Part shown: positions 1-9,888 of the stretch, in pieces
How positions within the stretch are numbered: position 1 is the stretch's first letter
Layout of the letters: the number at the start of each line of letters is the position of its first letter
Origin: Owenia fusiformis
Lineage: Eukaryota > Annelida > Polychaeta > Sabellida > Oweniidae
Length of the DNA stretch: 25,000 bases
Direction: 5' to 3'
Assembly (NCBI GenBank): GCA_903813345.2
Contig: CAIIXF020000146.1
Location: 1-25,000 of the forward strand
Notes under the pieces: model-generated
Databases searched by the model: none
Told to the model about the DNA's origin: nothing
What the model saw: only the letters and a program-made list of their open reading frames with translations
Made by a program: the position numbers and the translations under genes

Positions 1-1398
1 GCTGGTTTCTGAGCTTCCTCTTTTGTATCATTCATTTTGAGTTCTGGTCTTTGGGAAGTATCAGTAGGGGTTGCTAATAAGGTACGTCGCTTCTGAGGGG
101 AAACATCAGTACTGCTATACTCAACCACATTTGATGACGGAGTGGGGAGGAGGGCCGCCCGGGGTACAGCAGGCTTACTTGGCTGACTTGTAAGGCTTGC
201 AAATATATCCTTGGGAACTTGAATTGATGGAACTGCAAGCTCTGGTGATGGTAGGCTACTATCTAATGCTGTCAAATCTTTATGTTCAGGTTCTACTAAT
301 TCTTCTCTTTTATCAAGGCCAGGGGTTGGAAGTAAAGTCACTCTTGGTGGAGCTCTTCTGTCAGCAATTTGTCCTCTTCGATCATTAGGAGGGCCTCTTG
401 GATCCCTTTGATCATTAGGTGGTCCCCTTGGATCCCTATTTTCAAGAGGAGGGCCTCTTGGATCTCTTCTTTCTCTAGGATCTCTCATATCAGGCGGAGG
501 CCCTCTGGGATCTCTTATATTGGTTGGAGGCCCCTTAGGTTCTCTCATATCTGGTGGAGGCCCTCTTGGATCTCTCATATCCCGTGGAGGCCCTCTTGGA
601 TCTCTCATATCATGTGGAGGCCTTCTAAGATCTCTCATATCATGTGGAGGCCCTCTAGGATCTCTCAAATTAGGTGGAGGGCCTCGAGGATCCCTTATAT
701 CAGCTGGAGGCCCTCTAGGATCTCTTCTATTAGGTGGAGGCCCTCTAGGATCTCTCATATCTGGTGGAGGCCCTCTAGGATCTCTTATATCCGGTAGAGG
801 CCCTCTTGGATCTCTTGTATCTGGTGGAGGCCCTCTAGGATCTCTCATATCAGGTGGAGGTCCTCTTGGATCTCTCATATCAGGTGGAGGTCCTCTAGGA
901 TCTCTCATATCTGGTGGATGACCTCTAGGATCTCTCATATCAGGAGGAGGCCCTCTTGAATCTCTCAGATCCGGTGGAGGCCCTCTAGGATCTCTCATAT
1001 CTGGTGGAGGACCTCTAGGATCTCTCAAATCAGGAGGAGGCCCTCTTGGATCTCTCAGATCCGGTGGAGGCCCTCTAGGATCTCTCATATCAGGTGGAGG
1101 ACCTCTAGGATCCCTCACATTGGGTGGAGGCCCCCTAGGATCTCTCATATCAGCTGGGGGCCCTCTTCGCTCATTTGTAGGAAGTACCCTAGACTCTAAA
1201 ATTGCAGCATCAAGAGGAGATGGAGAGGTGACATCTTTGCCAACTGGAGCATTTTCATCTTTCTCATCTCGAACTATTTGTCTCTGGATTTGTAGCTCAT
1301 AAAGCTGGCTGAGCTGCTTCAGGAGCACTTGGTGTTGCTCATGACTCAGCTGGCCTGACTGCAGCTGTAGTTCAGCCTGACGGATGATGTCTTCCCAT
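1..1398 (-). CDS. PCF11: PCF11 exon 7 (partial; runs off left edge)
   Basis: Minus-strand reading frame open from an acceptor (TTTTAG before 1398) to the window edge, about 466 codons. Phase fits exon 6: its last two bases AA plus the first A here give Lys. It opens with WEDIIRQAELQLQSGQLSHE, which I align to the human PCF11 stretch after IPKEL (helical segment SERLASGEITQDEF...IRQLF). Then follow about 26 decapeptide repeats (RDPRGPPPDM type), estimated residues 843-1103 of the assembled protein, in the place where human PCF11 has its FEGP repeats. The tail after the repeats is Pro/Ser-rich and contains VPKDIFASL. The zinc-finger and Clp1-binding C-terminus must lie beyond the window. Function: cleavage factor II subunit for 3'-end cleavage and Pol II termination. 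The exon has no stop and no obvious donor before the edge. Confidence 0.9.
391..1170 (-). repeat. 30-bp coding minisatellite encoding RDPRGPPPDM decapeptides
   Basis: Twenty-three tandem 30-bp units fill 481-1170 with no change of period. Three looser units at 391-480 include the interruption RDPRERRDPR. Read on the minus strand each unit is RDPR-GPP-x-D/N-x. The constant core is DPRG; the variable positions are the residue after GPP (P, A, H, R, T) and the residue before RD (M, L, V, T, I, R). Most differences are single bases and the reading frame is never broken, as expected for a repeat kept under coding constraint. Rare units are PRGHPPDM, SRGPPPDM, LRRPPHDM and PKGPPTNIRE. Plus-strand ORFs over this stretch are only the mirror of the repeat. 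Confidence 0.95.
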
Positions 1399-1439
1399 CT
1401 AAAATAGCATAACAATTTCTAAAATAACACATTACACTC

Positions 1440-1945
1440 TTGAAGATCAAAAATTCACGATTGTAGATTAGCACAACTTCATGCATTCAAGGAAAGTACA
1501 ACATTTACATATACATAGCTTCTAGATTAACTTCATACATTCTGGAAAAGAATAATTTCATACATTCTAGAATTACACATTTTCATACAATCTAGAATAA
1601 TACAACTTCATATATTCTAGAAAAAGAATACTTCATATATTCTAGAACATCACAACTTCAAACATTCTAGATTAGCATAACATTTTAAATAGCATCACTT
1701 CATACATTCTAGAATAATATAACTTCATACATTCTAGAATAGCTCAACTTCACATAGAATAATACAACTTCATACATTCTAGAATAACACAACTTCATAT
1801 TTTAGAGTAGCATAACTTCATGCAGAATAATACAACTTCATACATTCTAGAATAACACAACTTCATATTTTAGAGTAGCATAACTTCATGCAGAATAATA
1901 CAACTTCATACATTCTAGAATAACACAGCTTCATACATTCTAGAG
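1440..1945. repeat. Intron 6 degenerate minisatellite (ACTTCATACATTCTAGAA type)
   Basis: Short units of about 25 bp built from ACTTCATACATTCTAGAA and AATAACACA recur through the stretch. From about 1740 they form a longer unit of roughly 68 bp, in which a TTTTAGAGTAGCATAACTTCATGCAG variant alternates with the basic units and is repeated nearly exactly. The array lies inside PCF11 intron 6 and has no coding sense. The higher-order arrangement points to recent duplication of a block of older units. Confidence 0.85.
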
Positions 1946-2055
1946 AAAGACTCCAACCAGATATAGTCTCGATACAGTGAACTTATCAAACGACTAAATG
2001 AAATATTTTGTCCTAGTGACATTAAAATGAATACAATTAGTTATAATAAAAAGTA

Positions 2056-2563
2056 TTTGAGCCAGGCCACAGAAAAAGGGGTCTTATTACAAATTTTTTC
2101 AATATTCTGATTTTTTGTTAAAAAGCACAAAGAGACCTTTCAAATGGCCATGGCTTGTGTTAACAATTTTTCCTTGCAATAATACTCTTTTAGACCAAAA
2201 AGTCGGATTTGAACTTAGCACATTTTCATCTTAATCTTTGGCACATTTTTGACTCTGTAGCACAATTTTAATTTTTGTGATAAGACCAGTTTTCCTATGG
2301 CCAGGCTAAGAGGAGGGAAAACCCCATGATTCAATTGATGACGTACAATTTCCTCCTTCGAGTACCTCCCTGCCCAGAAGTACGTATATTTATACTTCCC
2401 TCCATCTTGATTTTCAAAGTTTTCAAATTGACTTAGTTTTAAACCAATCAACGATCGACTCGCTAAACCAATCAGTGACGATGTCATCACAATACAGATT
2501 TACATTATAAGCGTATGTCATCTTTGAACCCTGGGGTTTCTCCCCCTCTTGGCCAGGCTCAAA
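2056..2563. mobile_element. 508-bp inverted-terminal-repeat element (MITE-like), TA-flanked
   Basis: Left end TTTGAGCCAGGCCAC and right end GGCCAGGCTCAAA are inverted copies, with a further pairing of GGGG near 2077 and CCCC near 2541. Both ends are flanked by TA (2054-2055 and 2564-2565), as expected for a TA-targeting DNA transposon derivative. The interior (2078-2540) has no transposase-like frame, so this would be a non-autonomous copy. Its right end lies only about 19 bp from the donor of PCF11 exon 6 at 2583. Confidence 0.6.
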
Positions 2564-2582
2564 TATCTATCATAAATCTTAC

Positions 2583-2768
2583 TTGTTGAGTGCAAGTTCC
2601 TTGGGTATCTCTATTTTCTGGGCTTCGGGGGACAGCGGAGACAGCAGAGAGGCACGCCTGGGGGGTGGGAACATACGGGGGCTAGGAGGTTGGATGTGTA
2701 ATGATAGACCGGCAGGAGCACTCTCGGGGCCATTACGGTAATCCTTGTCTTCGCTCCCAAATAATTCA
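2583..2768 (-). CDS. PCF11: PCF11 exon 6
   Basis: Acceptor TTTCTAG precedes 2768 and donor GTAAG follows 2583 (minus strand). The 186 bp start with the last base of a Ser codon split with exon 5 and end with two bases of Lys. The peptide runs ELFGSEDKDYRNG..., then a Pro/Arg stretch, and ends EIPKELALNK. The IPKEL segment matches human PCF11 IPKELTLASK, which fixes both identity and frame. It links the Arg/Ser-rich middle of the protein to the helical segment and decapeptide repeats of exon 7. Confidence 0.88.
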
Positions 2769-3143
2769 CTAGAAATTACGATGAGTTACTTCTTTAAACA
2801 ATTGTACAATTTCAATGATTTGAATTAAGTTTAGTATGTAAAAGATTAAATCTGGAAGGAATGCAATACAGTATATAGAGAAAATAACATATTTTGAAAA
2901 ATACATGTAGACATTTAAGAACAGTCAAAATAAAAGAAGGTAGTTACTGAACAATCATATAAAATGATACTTATATTGGTGTAGGAAAAATGGCTATGGC
3001 TCTCAAACAACATTACATTTCTTTAAATGTTAAATTCTTCAAATACATGTGCATCCTACATAATGATTTCACATGTGATGAATATGCCACAAGGGGCTAG
3101 CTATATTAATTACACACATAGTCATTTCAGTTTTATCACTTAC
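2769..3143 (-). other. PCF11 intron 5 (375 bp)
   Basis: Bounded by donor GTAAGTG after exon 5 and acceptor TTTCTAG before exon 6. AT-rich, with no repeat, RNA gene or further coding exon that I can recognise. Confidence 0.8.
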
Positions 3144-4504
3144 GATAAGTCTGCATCCATACGAGACCCATTTTTCTGGTCTTCATCTTGCTTGGCCCTT
3201 TTAGAAGGTGGCCCATCACGATTCAAGGGTCCCCATTCATTTCTTGGCCCAGACTCATTCCGTCCTCTTCTTAGAGACTCCCGTTGAGATCTTGGAGATC
3301 TACGATCTTCAGATCTTCCGAGAGGTCGTTGGCGATCACGACTATTTTCTCTGCTGTTTCCTCTTGATGATTTCGATCTTGGGGAATGAGGAGATCTTGA
3401 TCTGCTTTTGGATCGAACTGATTTATTTTTCAAGCGATCACTCCCAGGAGATTCTGACCGGTCTCGGGATGTTTTCCTGCGATAGCTACGATCACGTCGA
3501 CTCAACACACGATCTGATCGTGTCCTTGATTTTGAGGAGCGCCTGGAGTCATCTTTGTTGCTATCTTCATCACTACTATGACGTCGTTCAATTCGTTCAC
3601 GCCGAGTCGTTCCACGACGTGCTCGACTATCACGATCCTCTTTTTTCTTGAACTCTTCATTTTTCTTTTTTTCTGCTTCACGTACATCTTTAGCTTTGAT
3701 TGCACTCTCCTTTGAGTCATCCTTTTTAACCTTGTCTTTAGAATCTGGTTCTTTTTTATCTTTGTCCAAAACTTTTTTACTCCGATCTGAATCTTTTTTA
3801 TCTCTTTCAGAGTCCTTTTTACTTCGTTTATCAGAAGAGTCTTTTGATTTTTTGTCTTTAAGTTTTGACTCTTCCTCTTTTGATTTAGTTTTTGATGTAT
3901 CTGTTGTCTTTTTAGACTCCTCTTTTTTCTTTGGTTTTGGATCATCAAGGCATATAATGGGAGGTTCTGGAGGTAAAGGAATGGCATCAATCAAGACAAC
4001 ATTCGATTTTTTGGATTGATTCTTTACTACAACCTTATCAGTGAAATTATCCTTTTTAGGGCTTGGTTTCGGCCTTGAGCTGGAATGCGTCGTGTGAGTG
4101 ACCTCTGGTGGAGGTTTTGCTCCAGTGAAAGTTAGTGGCGACATCTTGTGAGTAACATTCTGCGATGATGGAAAATTGCTTATAGGTGGAGCTGGTGGTG
4201 GTGGTATCCTTGACAATCTCGGGTCTCTATTGTTGGCAACACGAGGGTCACGTGTTGAGGGTCGGGATCCTGTAGAAGCTGGTGGGGGTCCTGGTGGGGG
4301 TTGAGAGGGCATAAGTGAGTGATACATCTCTGTTGTCCCAAAAGCTTCAATGGGCACTGCATAATCCATGGCTTGAGTATGCTGTGGTAGAAAGGGCTGC
4401 TGGGAAGCGTGTGTGTGTTGAGGAGCTGGATGTTGCTGGGAAGGCTGAACCTTCTGCTCATCCTGTTTTTTCTGCTCCTGTAACTTCTGCTCTTGTTCTT
4501 TTAA
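3144..4504 (-). CDS. PCF11: PCF11 exon 5 (large Arg/Ser/Lys-rich exon)
   Basis: Acceptor CTATTTCAG before 4504, donor GTAAGTG after 3144; 1361 bp, phase 0 in and phase 2 out. It begins LKEQEQKLQEQKKQDEQKVQ, continuing the coiled coil of exon 4, then a Gln/His/Pro segment. Next comes RDPR...NRDPRLSRI (about residues 336-351), matching the human NRDPRLNRI motif. Residues of roughly 400 to 690 are highly charged (Lys/Asp/Ser, then Arg/Ser), of the kind seen in PCF11 and other nuclear RNA-processing factors. This middle region is poorly conserved between species and likely disordered. Overlapping plus-strand frames are shadows of the biased composition. Confidence 0.9.
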
Positions 4505-4699
4505 CTGAAATAGTATAAAAACACACTATAAATTGTACATGAATTTAATAAGAGCTACAAAATGACTTTTTGTGGACTTCATAACATAATTTTCACAAAA
4601 ACAAATTTCTTAAAAGATTGCTTTGATTCCACAAGTTTACATTGTTCTAAATAGTATGAATTAATGAAAAATATCGAACTTCCTTTCTCTACAGTAATC

Positions 4700-4914
4700 C
4701 TGTACTTCTACTTAATTTGATGACAGTTTTAATTTAGAGGATGTGCCAAATTGTTAAACAGTTAAAGTCCGCCAAATTGCCCAGTAATTTTAGTACCATT
4801 AGCAATTACCAATTACTAGTAGTAATATTGCAGGTCCGCCAAATAAAGAAGCTGCTAAAACATGTTCAAAACAGCAAATCTGCCGAAATAAGTAGCACAA
4901 AAGTATAAGTACAG
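4700..4914. mobile_element. MITE copy A, CTGTACTTCTACTTA ends
   Basis: Left end CTGTACTTCTACTTAATTTG; right end, read inward on the other strand, CTGTACTTATACTT. Inside are TCCGCCAAATTGCC, TCCGCCAAAT and CTGCCGAAAT motifs shared with the related copy at 10270-10417. No coding capacity. The right end stops four bases short of exon 4: the donor reads G-TA and then the element begins. Confidence 0.6.
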
Positions 4915-4917
4915 TAC

Positions 4918-5199
4918 CTTATCTTCTTTGGCTCTCAGTTCCTTTGCCTGCTGCTCAAGTTTTGCCTTTGTTTCCGCAAGCTCCAGTTCCAGCCTCTGTT
5001 GTTGCAGTTTCAGAAGTTCTTGTTGCTTAGCGATTAGCTGCTCCCGCATCTTTTTCTCCAGGTCCTCTGGTGTCTCCACCTTTGGTTCAACTTTAGCGAT
5101 TGTATTGGATTTGACCATTTCCAAGACCTTAGCAGCTGTTGTAGCTGTTGTTGTGGATTCAGCTGTGGTTGGTGCAACAGGAGCTGCTGTAACTGCTTT
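4918..5199 (-). CDS. PCF11: PCF11 exon 4 (coiled coil)
   Basis: Acceptor ATTTACAG before 5199 and donor GTACTG after 4918; 282 bp, 94 codons, phase 0 at both ends. The first 25 or so residues are an Ala/Thr-rich linker (KAVTAAPVAPTTAES...). From about residue 202 a Glu/Lys/Gln/Leu-rich helix follows (EDLEKKMREQLIAKQQELLK and onward to KAKLEQQAKELRAKEDK). This corresponds to human TQEQLIRQQLLAKQKQLLEL and LELELEQAKAQL, a predicted coiled coil right after the CID region. The donor is atypical only in that a MITE starts three bases into the intron. Confidence 0.9.
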
Positions 5200-5223
5200 C
5201 TGTAAATGTGAATAGTCAATATG

Positions 5224-5500
5224 TACGAGGGTTGTCCCAGAAGTAATGCACTATATGCTCTAACTTTATCAATACTTGATATTTTTCCATGAAATTTTCA
5301 GTGAATATTCCTTAGAATTATTTTGATTATTCTACAAAGTTTCATTTCGATTGATAATACTATAATAAAATCAAGTTTCCATCATGGAATACCATGGCCC
5401 TTCCTTCTCGCATCATAGATCAACTAAACACAGACAGATTTTTAGATGAGCTGTGTATCAGAATGCAAAATGTAGTGAATCTTAATTGACCTAAAACTTA
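5224..5500 (+). mobile_element. Possible mariner-like end, truncated
   Basis: TACGAGGGTTGTCCCAGAAG at 5224-5243, followed by TAATGCA, resembles the TA-CGAGGGT...AAGTAATGC termini of some mariner-family transposons, as I remember them. No opposite terminus and no clear transposase frame are visible; the next recognisable thing is the minisatellite beginning at about 5547. This could be a decayed left end or a chance likeness. Confidence 0.35.
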
Positions 5501-5546
5501 GATATTCTTTTGTATGATATGTTCAGAAGTCAACTTTAGAGCTCTT

Positions 5547-6120
5547 AGTGACTCAACCAACAGAGCACAATGTCACAACAGAGCACCCTGACTCAACTAT
5601 GGTACACAATGTCACAACAGAGCACTGTGACTCAACCAACAGAGCACAATGTCACAATATAGCTCTTAATGACTCAAACAACAGAGCACAATGTCACAAC
5701 AGAGCACTATTACTCAACCAACAGAGCACAATGTCACAATATAGCTCTTAATGACTCAACCAACAGAGCACAATGTCACAACAGAGCACTATGCCACAAC
5801 AGAGCACTATGACTCAACCAACATAGCACAATGTCACAACAGAGCACTAAGACTCAACCAACAGAGCACAATGTCATAACAGAGCACTATGACTCAACCA
5901 ACAGAGCACAATGTCACAAAAGAGCTCTTAATGTCTCAACCAAGAGAGCACAATGTCACAATAAAGCTCTAAATGACTCAACCAACAGACCACAGTATTA
6001 CAACAGAGCACTATAACTCAACTATTGTGCTCAATATATCAACAGAGCATTATGACTCAACCAACAAAACACAATGTCACAACAGAGCACAACGCTTCAA
6101 AAGAGCACTGTGCCACATGA
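5547..6120. repeat. Intron 3 minisatellite, first block (about 40-bp unit)
   Basis: Repeats of ACTCAACCAACAGAGCACAA followed by TGTCACAACAGAGCACTATG make a unit of about 40 bp, itself built from two similar halves around CAACAGAGCAC. Spacing drifts with small indels. The plus-strand reading frames (MTQPTEHNVTTEH...) are the repeat read in several frames. The block passes directly into the 22-bp block at about 6121. Confidence 0.9.
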
Positions 6121-6805
6121 TTCCTCAACCAACAGTGCAGAATGTCTCATCAAAACATTTACAACAGTAGAGCAATATGCACTATGCCGCAACCAACTGT
6201 GCCCACTGTCTCAACAGAGCACCATCACACAACCAACAGAGCACAGCGTCTCAATCAACAGCGCACAATGTCTCAACCAGCAAACCACAATGTCTCAACC
6301 AAAAGATCACAATGTCTCAACCAGCAGACCACAATGTCTCAACAGAGCACGGTGTCTCAAAATAAAGACCACAATGTCTCAACCAAAAGATCACAATGTC
6401 TCAACCGGCATATCACAATGTCTCAACCAAATGATCACAATGTCTCAACCAGCAGACCACAATATCACCAAAAGATCACAATGTCTCAACCAGCAGACCA
6501 CAATGTCTCAACCAAAAGATCACAATGTCTCAACCAGCAGACCACAATATCACCAAAAGATCACAATGTCTCAACCAGCAGACCACAATATCTCAACCAA
6601 AAGATCACAATGTCTCAACCAGCAGACCACAATGTCTCAATCAACATACCTCAAAGTCTCAACCAGCAGACCACAATGTCTCAACCAAAAGATCACAATG
6701 TCTCAACCAGCAGACCAAAATGTCTCAACCAAAAGATCACAATGTCTCATCCAACATCACAATGTCTCTACCAACAGAGTACAACTTTTCAACAAACCTA
6801 ATGTT
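6121..6805. repeat. Intron 3 minisatellite, second block (22-bp unit, 44-bp dimer)
   Basis: Units AATGTCTCAACCAGCAGACC+AC and AATGTCTCAACCAAAAGATC+AC, each 22 bp, alternate to give a 44-bp dimer over most of 6270-6760. Because 22 is not a multiple of three, all three frames stay open and encode the same 22-residue peptide, giving false ORFs up to 286 residues. The array ends about 15 bp before the donor side of PCF11 exon 3. Confidence 0.92.
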
Positions 6806-6819
6806 ATCACTTTTATTAC

Positions 6820-7008
6820 CTCTTGCTTATTCTTGAGAAACTTTGGGTTAACATGGATACTGCCAGACTCGGGCGCCTTTGCTGTGATTGGCCAAGCAGG
6901 ATCAATCCCAGATACACGTACATCTATTGCATAAAGTTTGTGGCCAGGAAAGAGAGTTGACCACGTCTGGCGAAGTTTGAACATGGATTGTCTCGTCTTT
7001 TCATCCAC
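6820..7008 (-). CDS. PCF11: PCF11 exon 3 (end of CID and SIHVNPKFL motif)
   Basis: Acceptor TTTTGTAG before 7008; donor GTAATA after 6820; 189 bp, 63 codons, phase 0 at both ends. The peptide VDEKTRQSMFKLRQTWSTLF...KLYAIDVRV matches human VDENTRKSLFKLRSTWDEIF...KLYALDVRV, the last helices of the CTD-interacting domain. It continues with DPAWPI and SIHVNPKFL (about residues 144-152), a PCF11 signature just after the CID. The first codon is GTG (Val), an internal residue and not a start. The exon is sandwiched between two minisatellite arrays. Confidence 0.95.
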
Positions 7009-7159
7009 CTACAAAAGTTATTTTTTTCAATTCCCTGCACAACCATCATTGACATTTAATAATACAATTCCTAATTGGATTAATTTCTCACCAGATAAAT
7101 CATTTATTGAATTGTTGCTTCTGTCATTCTGTACATGGTTTATCTAATAAGTTTCTGTT

Positions 7160-7530
7160 CCTGATAAAAGTCAGTAGAAAAATTGGGGTTACAAAAAATG
7201 ATTAGACAATTCAAATAAATCGGGAGAAAATCAGGATTTTTCAAAAAATCGGGGTCGCTTGGAAAAATAGGGAAAGTTTCACTTTTTGAAATCAGGATTC
7301 CTAAAAAGAAAACGCGAAATCAGGTTGGTAAACATGGGAGTTACAAATATTAAATTGACAATTTGAAAAATCAGGGTTTACAAATAATAATTCAAGAAAT
7401 CAAGAGGTTCAAGGAAAAATCAGGGTGTCTCGCTGAAAAATCGATAGATTTTAAAGAAAAATAAAAGAGTATGAAGAAAATTGGACTTTTGACAAAAAAA
7501 TCAAGATAAGCACTAAATATCAGGATTTCT
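7160..7530. repeat. Very degenerate repeat of GAAAAATCAGGGTT type
   Basis: Short AAAATCAGGNTT or AAATCGGGGT motifs separated by about 25-40 bp recur (for example near 7210, 7245, 7300, 7365 and 7415). Unit boundaries are eroded, so this is probably an old minisatellite at the edge of intron 2. No coding or RNA feature seen. Confidence 0.55.
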
Positions 7531-7542
7531 TTGAATTATCTC

Positions 7543-9450
7543 TATGAGTCACATTGCAATATCTCAACCTGTCACTTTGCAATATCTTAACCAATCAGCA
7601 GTCACATAGCAATAGGGTCGCAACCAGTCACACTGCAATATCTGAAGCAGTCACATTGCAACACCTTAACCAGTCACATTGCAATCTGAACTAGTCATTG
7701 CAATGTCTCAACTAGGCTAGTCATTGCAATATCAGCCAGTCAGATTGCAATATTTCAAACAGCCATATTGCAATCAGTCAAACTGTATTCAAACATACTG
7801 TCCTCTAATTGACTTTCTCAACCAATCAGAATGCAGCATATATCTAGCAGTCATGTTGCAATATCACAACCATTTACTTTGAAATTACGCACCTTAATAC
7901 TTTACAAGTCACATTGCATTATCTCAACCAGTCTCACATTGCAGTTTCACATTCAGTCACAATGCTATACATCTGTCAGTCAAATTGCAATATCACAACA
8001 TGTCACATAAATATTACAAATCATACTGCAATATTGAAACACATTAAAGTCACATTGCAATTTGCAATATCTTAACCGTTCACACTGTATCTGAGTAAGT
8101 CGCGTTGCATTGTCTCAACCAGTCTCAAATTGGAGTATCACTATCAGTCAAATTGCAATTTTACAACAAGTCACAATGCAAATGCAATATCACAATCAGT
8201 CACATTACAATATCACAACCAGTCACACTGTAATATCTCAACTAGTCATATTCCATCTCATGAAGTCATATTTAAGTATCTCAACCAGTCACATTACACT
8301 CTGTCAAACTTGCAATCTGTCAAACTGTATCTTAACAAGTCACATTGCGTCTCACAAACAGTCACATTGAAATATAGGCCTATCTACCAGTCACATTGCA
8401 ATATCACAGCCAGTCATATTGCAATATCGAGGCCAGTCACATTGCAGTATCTCAACCAGTCTCACATTGCAATATCTCAACCAGTCTCACAAACAGTCAC
8501 ATTGCAATATATCTACCAGTCACATTGCAATATCTCAACCAGTCTCACATTACAGATCTCAACCAGCATGACCAGTCACATTGCATTATCTCAACCAGTC
8601 CCACATTGCAGTTTCTCTAACAGTCACACTGCAGTATCTCAACCAGTCACATTGCAGTATCTCAACCAGTCTTACATTGCAGTATCTCAACCAGTCCTAC
8701 ATTGCAGTATTTCAACCAGTCTTGCAATGCAATATCTCAACCAGTCACATCTCAGTATCTCAACCAGTCACATTGCATTATCTCAACCAGTCTTGCATTG
8801 CAGTATCTCAACCAGTCAAATTGCATTATCTCAACCAGTCTTGCATTGCAGTTTCTCAACCAGTCACATTGCATTATCTCAACCAGTCTCACAAAGTCAC
8901 ATTGCAATATCTCAACCAGTCACATTTCAGTATCTCAACCGGTCACATTGCAATACCACAGCCAGTCACATTGCAATATCACAGCCAGTTACACTGCAAT
9001 ATCACAGACAGTCACATTGCAATATCAAAGCCAGTCACATTGCAATATCTCAACCAGTCATATTGCAATATCACAGCCAGTCACATTTCAACATCACAGC
9101 CAGATTGCAATATAATGACCAGTCACATTGCAATATCACTGCTAGTCACATTGCAATATCACAGCCAGTCACATTGCAATATCACAGCCAGTCACATTGC
9201 AATATCACAAGCCACCTCAACCAGTCATATTGCAATATCACAGTCAGTCACATTGCAATATCACTGCTAGTCAAATTGCAATATCACAGCCAGTCATACT
9301 GCAATATCACAGCCAGTCACATTGCAATATCTCAACCAGTCACCTTGCAATATCACAGCCAGATTACAATATCATATCTAGTCACATTGCAATATCACAG
9401 CCAGTCACATTGCAATATAACTGCTAGTAGTCACATTGCAATATCCCATC
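7543..9450. repeat. Intron 2 minisatellite, 23-bp unit, about 1.9 kb
   Basis: The unit is CAGTCACATTGCAATATCAC+AGC, or with CTCAACC in place of CACAGCC. The first part (7543-8380) is degenerate with irregular spacing. From about 8400, and especially 8900-9440, the 23-bp period is regular. With 23 not divisible by three, all three plus frames stay open and repeat the same 23-residue peptide, producing a false 445-residue ORF at 8130-9467. There is no start context, splice evidence or homology, and the array lies within the PCF11 transcript on the other strand. Confidence 0.93.
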
Positions 9451-9888
9451 CAGTAAAACTCAGATGACACCTCCATCTATCAAATTGCGATATGTCAACA
9501 AAATTGCATTCGGTTTTGAACAAAATATTTATCCGCAGGGTGCTGGTGTTGAAGATCAGAACAAATGTGACCACAACATAAATGGTCACAGGTAGACTGC
9601 AATGATGGGGTCATTATAAACTAGAAGTGTGCGACATCTCTTTGCCATGTTCAAATCTTGGAATGCTGCTTTCGGTTGGCTCTTTAGACATATTCATGCA
9701 TTAAATATTACACCCTGATCCATGACATGAAAAGTAAAGTATGTACTGTAGTCCCTTGTATTATGTTTTTGACAATATGATATTGAATATTAAATATAAA
9801 ATATACCGACGGAAACATAATATCATATTTTCCGACTGCCCGAGGCCAATATAGAATTCAATTTTACATTATTATTTAGGCCACAATT
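9451..9888. other. Intron 2 stretch without recognised features
   Basis: AT-rich unique-looking sequence. AATATGATATTGAATATT near 9775 and AATATCATATTTTCCG near 9820 form a weak inverted pair. Nothing else could be assigned. Confidence 0.5.

Noticed and set aside
369-921. Plus-strand ORFs rich in GGGPLGSLIS or RRPSRISHI repeats
   Set aside because: Antisense frames of the 30-bp coding repeat in PCF11 exon 7; the minus frame is the one consistent with splicing and homology.
3208-4019. ORFs antisense to or frame-shifted within PCF11 exon 5
   Set aside because: Products of the biased AGA/AAG/GAC composition; no domains, and the PCF11 frame has conserved motifs and splice sites.
6074-6934. 286- and 219-residue plus-strand ORFs
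   Set aside because: Three-frame read-through of the 22-bp array; the former even runs across antisense PCF11 exon 3.
6757-7008. Translation start at 7008
   Set aside because: The codon is GTG and directly follows a splice acceptor; it is an internal Val of the CID, matching human VDENTR.
5547-9450. CRISPR-like periodicity
   Set aside because: Units are directly adjacent with no unique spacers, and the context is a eukaryotic intron.
8130-9467. 445-residue plus-strand ORF
   Set aside because: It is the 23-bp minisatellite read without stops; two other frames are equally open with the same repeated peptide. No homology, and it lies inside a PCF11 intron.
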